Source: Fen-7 sp041494285 (GTDB lineage: Archaea; Halobacteriota; Methanosarcinia; Methanotrichales; Methanotrichaceae). Taken from it: a stretch of 7,068 nt of DNA. The translations under genes were made by a program, and so were the position numbers. The stretch is from NCBI GenBank assembly GCA_041494285.1, contig JBGQAL010000146.1, positions 1 through 7,068 of the forward strand. The letters are read 5' to 3'. Position 1 is the stretch's first letter. Every line of letters starts with the position of its first letter. Positions 5,295-7,068 of the stretch are shown in pieces. The notes under the pieces were generated by a model. It was not told the DNA's origin. It made no database searches and was given only the letters and a program-made list of their open reading frames with translations.

Positions 5295-6635
5295 TCAAAT
5301 TAAATAGCTCTGCAGCTTCGCGTTCAGCCGCTCAACCTGCTGCACGGCGGTTCCTATGTACCTGTGCGGATCGAGAAGGCTGTGTATCTCGTCCGGATGG
5401 AGGTGCTCTGTCACAGCCGCTTGCTCCAAAAGGACGTCTGCTAGCTCTCTCTTCTCCTCGAAAGCTTTCATGGAGGAGAGTCTCATGATCTCGTGGGCCT
5501 GCTGGCGTCCCACGCCTTTTTTTGCTAGCTCGACCATGACGTTCTCCGCCATGTTCAGGCCGTGAAGAAGCATCAGGTTCTTCTCTATGTTCTCAGGCCG
5601 CATTCTAAGGTTTGAAAGGACGCGAGCAGCGAGGGTGAGCAGGTGATCAGTGAGGACAAAGGCCTCCGGGAACTCCACGCGCTCGCAGCTCGAGTTGGTC
5701 AGGTCCCTCTCATCCCAGAGTGGGATATTCTCGAAGGCTGGTAGAACCTGGGCACGGACTATTCGCGACAGGCCGCAGATCTGCTCTGACTTGATGGGAT
5801 TGCGCTTGTGGGGCATGGTACTCGATCCAACCTGTTCCTTTCCGAAGCCCTCCTCGACCTCCGCAATCTCAGTCCTCTGCAGAGTTCTTATCTCCACAAA
5901 GATTTTATCCAGGGTGGAAGCGACAAGCGCCATCCAACATATCATCTCAGCGTGTCTGTCGCGCTGGATGACCTGGTTGGAGACGTCCACTTCGTTTAAC
6001 CCCAGATTCTGCATCACCTTGGTCTGGATCTCCATGCCGTGAGGTCCGTAGGCCGCCTGGGTTCCCACAGCACCGCTCATCTTGCCCACGGCCACACGGG
6101 GTAGGAGCTGCTGCAGCCTCTCGATGTGCCGCGCAATCTCCGAGGCCCAGATGGCGAACCGAAGTCCATATGTCGTAGGCACAGCTATCTGCCCGTGGGT
6201 CCGGCCGGCGCAGACCAGGTTCTTGTTATTCACGGCCATGTCGAGCAAGATGGAAAGCAGCCTCTTCAGCTTCGGCTCAAGAACGTCCAGGGATGCCTTG
6301 ATCTGCAAGCCCGTCGCAGTGTCCAGAATATCGTTGGATGTCGCGCCGAGGTGTATCCATTCACCAGAACGCGGACAGACTTCGGCCATGGCCAGGACAG
6401 TAGCCATCATGTCGTGGCCAATCTCATCCTCGATCTGCTTGGCGCGCTCTGGACTTGCATTCAAAGCAGCCTCAGCGATATCTGCTGCTGCGCCTTTCGG
6501 AAGCAGCCCGACCTCTTCCTCGGCCTTCGCAAGGGCGGCTTCGACTTTGAAGAGACATCTGAGCCTGAAGTCCTCCTCCCAGATTGCTTTCATCTCCGGG
6601 GTTCCATACCTGAAATCAATGGGATGAATAGCCAT
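5295..6635 (-). CDS. purB: Adenylosuccinate lyase
   Basis: This cytoplasmic enzyme (EC 4.3.2.2) acts twice in purine synthesis: it splits fumarate from SAICAR to give AICAR, and from adenylosuccinate to give AMP. The 446-residue protein has the fumarase/aspartase superfamily layout: the N-terminal domain with HLGATSND (95-102), the RTHGQ segment with the likely catalytic His147, and the flexible signature loop GSSTMPHKRNP (270-280) carrying the catalytic serine, then a helical C-terminal domain ending in LQSYLI. Length is normal for archaeal and Gram-positive PurB. I chose the ATG at 6633-6635 because MAIHPIDFRYGTPEM is the usual start of the family. The frame is open to an ATG 33 codons further up (6734), but that extension does not look like PurB. 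No ribosome binding site is visible before the ATG. No other pur gene is in the window; the next gene upstream is a transposase end. Confidence 0.95.
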   Translation of the reverse strand: MAIHPIDFRYGTPEMKAIWEEDFRLRCLFKVEAALAKAEEEVGLLPKGAAADIAEAALNASPERAKQIEDEIGHDMMATVLAMAEVCPRSGEWIHLGATSNDILDTATGLQIKASLDVLEPKLKRLLSILLDMAVNNKNLVCAGRTHGQIAVPTTYGLRFAIWASEIARHIERLQQLLPRVAVGKMSGAVGTQAAYGPHGMEIQTKVMQNLGLNEVDVSNQVIQRDRHAEMICWMALVASTLDKIFVEIRTLQRTEIAEVEEGFGKEQVGSSTMPHKRNPIKSEQICGLSRIVRAQVLPAFENIPLWDERDLTNSSCERVEFPEAFVLTDHLLTLAARVLSNLRMRPENIEKNLMLLHGLNMAENVMVELAKKGVGRQQAHEIMRLSSMKAFEEKRELADVLLEQAAVTEHLHPDEIHSLLDPHRYIGTAVQQVERLNAKLQSYLI

Positions 6636-6807
6636 ATGCGAGAGGATTGCCAGAAGGGATTGATGGAACTTTTGGTCAGGAAGATGATGGCGACATTTGC
6701 GCGGTCGGGCTATCACGTTGCAGAGGAAGAACATAAAGCTAAGCAGTCTTCATGAACCCCCTAGCCCTCCCCAAATCACGCATCATAAGCATAATCGTGG
6801 TGATCGA

Positions 6808-6819
6808 GGTTCACGAACC
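6808..6819. promoter_or_regulatory. Palindrome GGTTCACGAACC upstream of purB
   Basis: The five-base arms GGTTC and GAACC flank an AC centre. If the TATA-like box at 6839-6846 is used on the minus strand, transcription would start near here and the palindrome would overlap the start site, as a repressor site often does. It resembles no tRNA T-loop in context. The evidence is symmetry and position only. Confidence 0.2.
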
Positions 6820-6838
6820 AGAGTTCATCATCCGCAAA

Positions 6839-6846
6839 TTTATAAA
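6839..6846 (-). promoter_or_regulatory. Possible TATA box for purB with a long leader
   Basis: TTTATAAA is symmetric and can be read on either strand. On the minus strand it would start a purB transcript with a leader of about 180 bases; on the plus strand it would face the transposase end and lead to no gene. It is the best TATA match upstream of purB, but the distance is long for an archaeal gene. Confidence 0.25.
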
Positions 6847-6946
6847 ATGTACCAATTGCCAACATGACAACAGCGATTACCGACTAGGTTTAGAGTTAAA
6901 GTCACTCCAATCTCAGGATTATCAAGAATCTGGTCGTGTATGTCAT

Positions 6947-7068
6947 TTATTGAATTGGCACTCTGAAATTCAACAATTCCTTCAGGCTCCATACGTGATC
7001 AGTTAGACCTTCAGCCATTGCCGGAGTTCGCTGCGTCCATCTTTTTCTTCCCTCATTGATCTCTATTC
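6947..7068 (-). CDS. Transposase, C-terminal end only (gene runs off the window)
   Basis: The minus strand is open from the right edge to a TAA at 6947-6949 and encodes the last 39 residues of a protein. They include RTPAMAEGLTDHVWSLKELL, which I recognise as the C-terminal tail of DDE-type transposases (TPAMAAGLxDHxWS pattern) common in archaeal and bacterial insertion sequences and often annotated as IS1-like. The catalytic core would lie to the right of the window, so whether the copy is intact cannot be seen. The tail itself has no frameshift or early stop. It points towards purB and marks the right side of the housekeeping block as a site of insertion. Family assignment is from memory of the motif. 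Confidence 0.6.
   Translation of the reverse strand, partial: IEINEGRKRWTQRTPAMAEGLTDHVWSLKELLNFRVPIQ

Larger units (their letters stand above)
6636..6946. other. Intergenic region between purB and the transposase end
   Basis: These 311 bases hold no convincing gene. The half nearest purB is GC-moderate and gives no clear TATA box at 25-30 bases before the ATG. An AT-rich box (ATTTATAAAATG) occurs at 6838-6849 and a small palindrome at 6808-6819. The outer end of the insertion sequence must fall somewhere in this stretch, after the transposase stop, but I cannot place its terminal inverted repeat because the partner end is outside the window. Confidence 0.5.

Noticed and set aside
6636..6734. 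33-residue N-terminal extension of adenylosuccinate lyase
   Set aside because: The family begins at MAIHPIDFRYG; the extension is Cys-, His- and Arg-rich with no relation to PurB and no ribosome binding site at its ATG.
6126..6755. Long plus-strand open frames opposite purB (also 6082-6627 and 5650-6042)
   Set aside because: They lie antisense to a gene with clear catalytic motifs, their translations are rich in Ser, Arg and Pro with no recognisable domain, and long antisense frames are usual opposite GC-rich genes.
6752..7006. 84-codon plus-strand frame at the right end
   Set aside because: It overlaps the transposase C-terminus on the opposite strand, whose TPAMAEGLTDHVWS motif is recognisable, and it covers a TATA-like box. 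No motif is visible in it.
1..7068. CRISPR array, tRNA or rRNA genes, toxin-antitoxin pair or defence operon
   Set aside because: I saw no regularly spaced repeats, no tRNA-like cloverleaf with the T-loop and anticodon elements, and no toxin, nuclease or helicase motifs in any supported gene.

Overview
The window looks like a piece of a methanogen chromosome, most likely from the Methanosarcinales. A Methanothrix/Methanosaeta-like organism is my best guess from protein style and moderate GC, but I have no search result to prove it. Archaeal markers are a UbiA-family enzyme of the archaeal ether-lipid type, an archaeal/plant-type D-aminoacyl-tRNA deacylase, TATA boxes placed about 25-28 bases before start codons, and two genes that look leaderless.

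Layout: (1) Bases 1-1041, plus strand: an AT-rich gene, open at the left edge, for a protein of unknown function with a hydrophobic C-terminal membrane region. (2) Bases 1130-2288, minus strand: a two-gene unit with a small winged-helix regulator followed by (S)-2,3-di-O-geranylgeranylglyceryl phosphate synthase, a step of archaeal membrane-lipid synthesis; a TATA box and a ribosome binding site precede the regulator. (3) Bases 2289-2561: an AT-rich intergenic region with a probable terminator for the next unit and three copies of a short repeat. (4) Bases 2562-4453, minus: a second two-gene unit, an unusual regulator built as two tandem (helix-turn-helix + Lrp/RAM-like) halves, whose stop codon overlaps the start of the D-aminoacyl-tRNA deacylase gene (ATGA). 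(5) Bases 4607-5170, minus: a metallo-beta-lactamase-fold hydrolase with its own promoter and a GTG start. (6) Bases 5295-6635, minus: adenylosuccinate lyase (purB). (7) Bases 6947-7068, minus: the C-terminal end of a transposase running off the right edge.

How it fits together: the central block is housekeeping (lipid synthesis, tRNA quality control, purine synthesis). Two of its enzymes are each led by a DNA-binding protein in the same transcription unit, which suggests local control: one regulator with lipid synthesis, one amino-acid-sensor-like regulator with removal of D-amino acids from tRNA. The block is flanked by accessory DNA, an AT-rich gene on the left and an insertion-sequence end on the right. 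I see no CRISPR array, tRNA, rRNA or recognised defence operon, and no convincing new multi-gene system. The double regulator coupled to the deacylase is the most unusual item.
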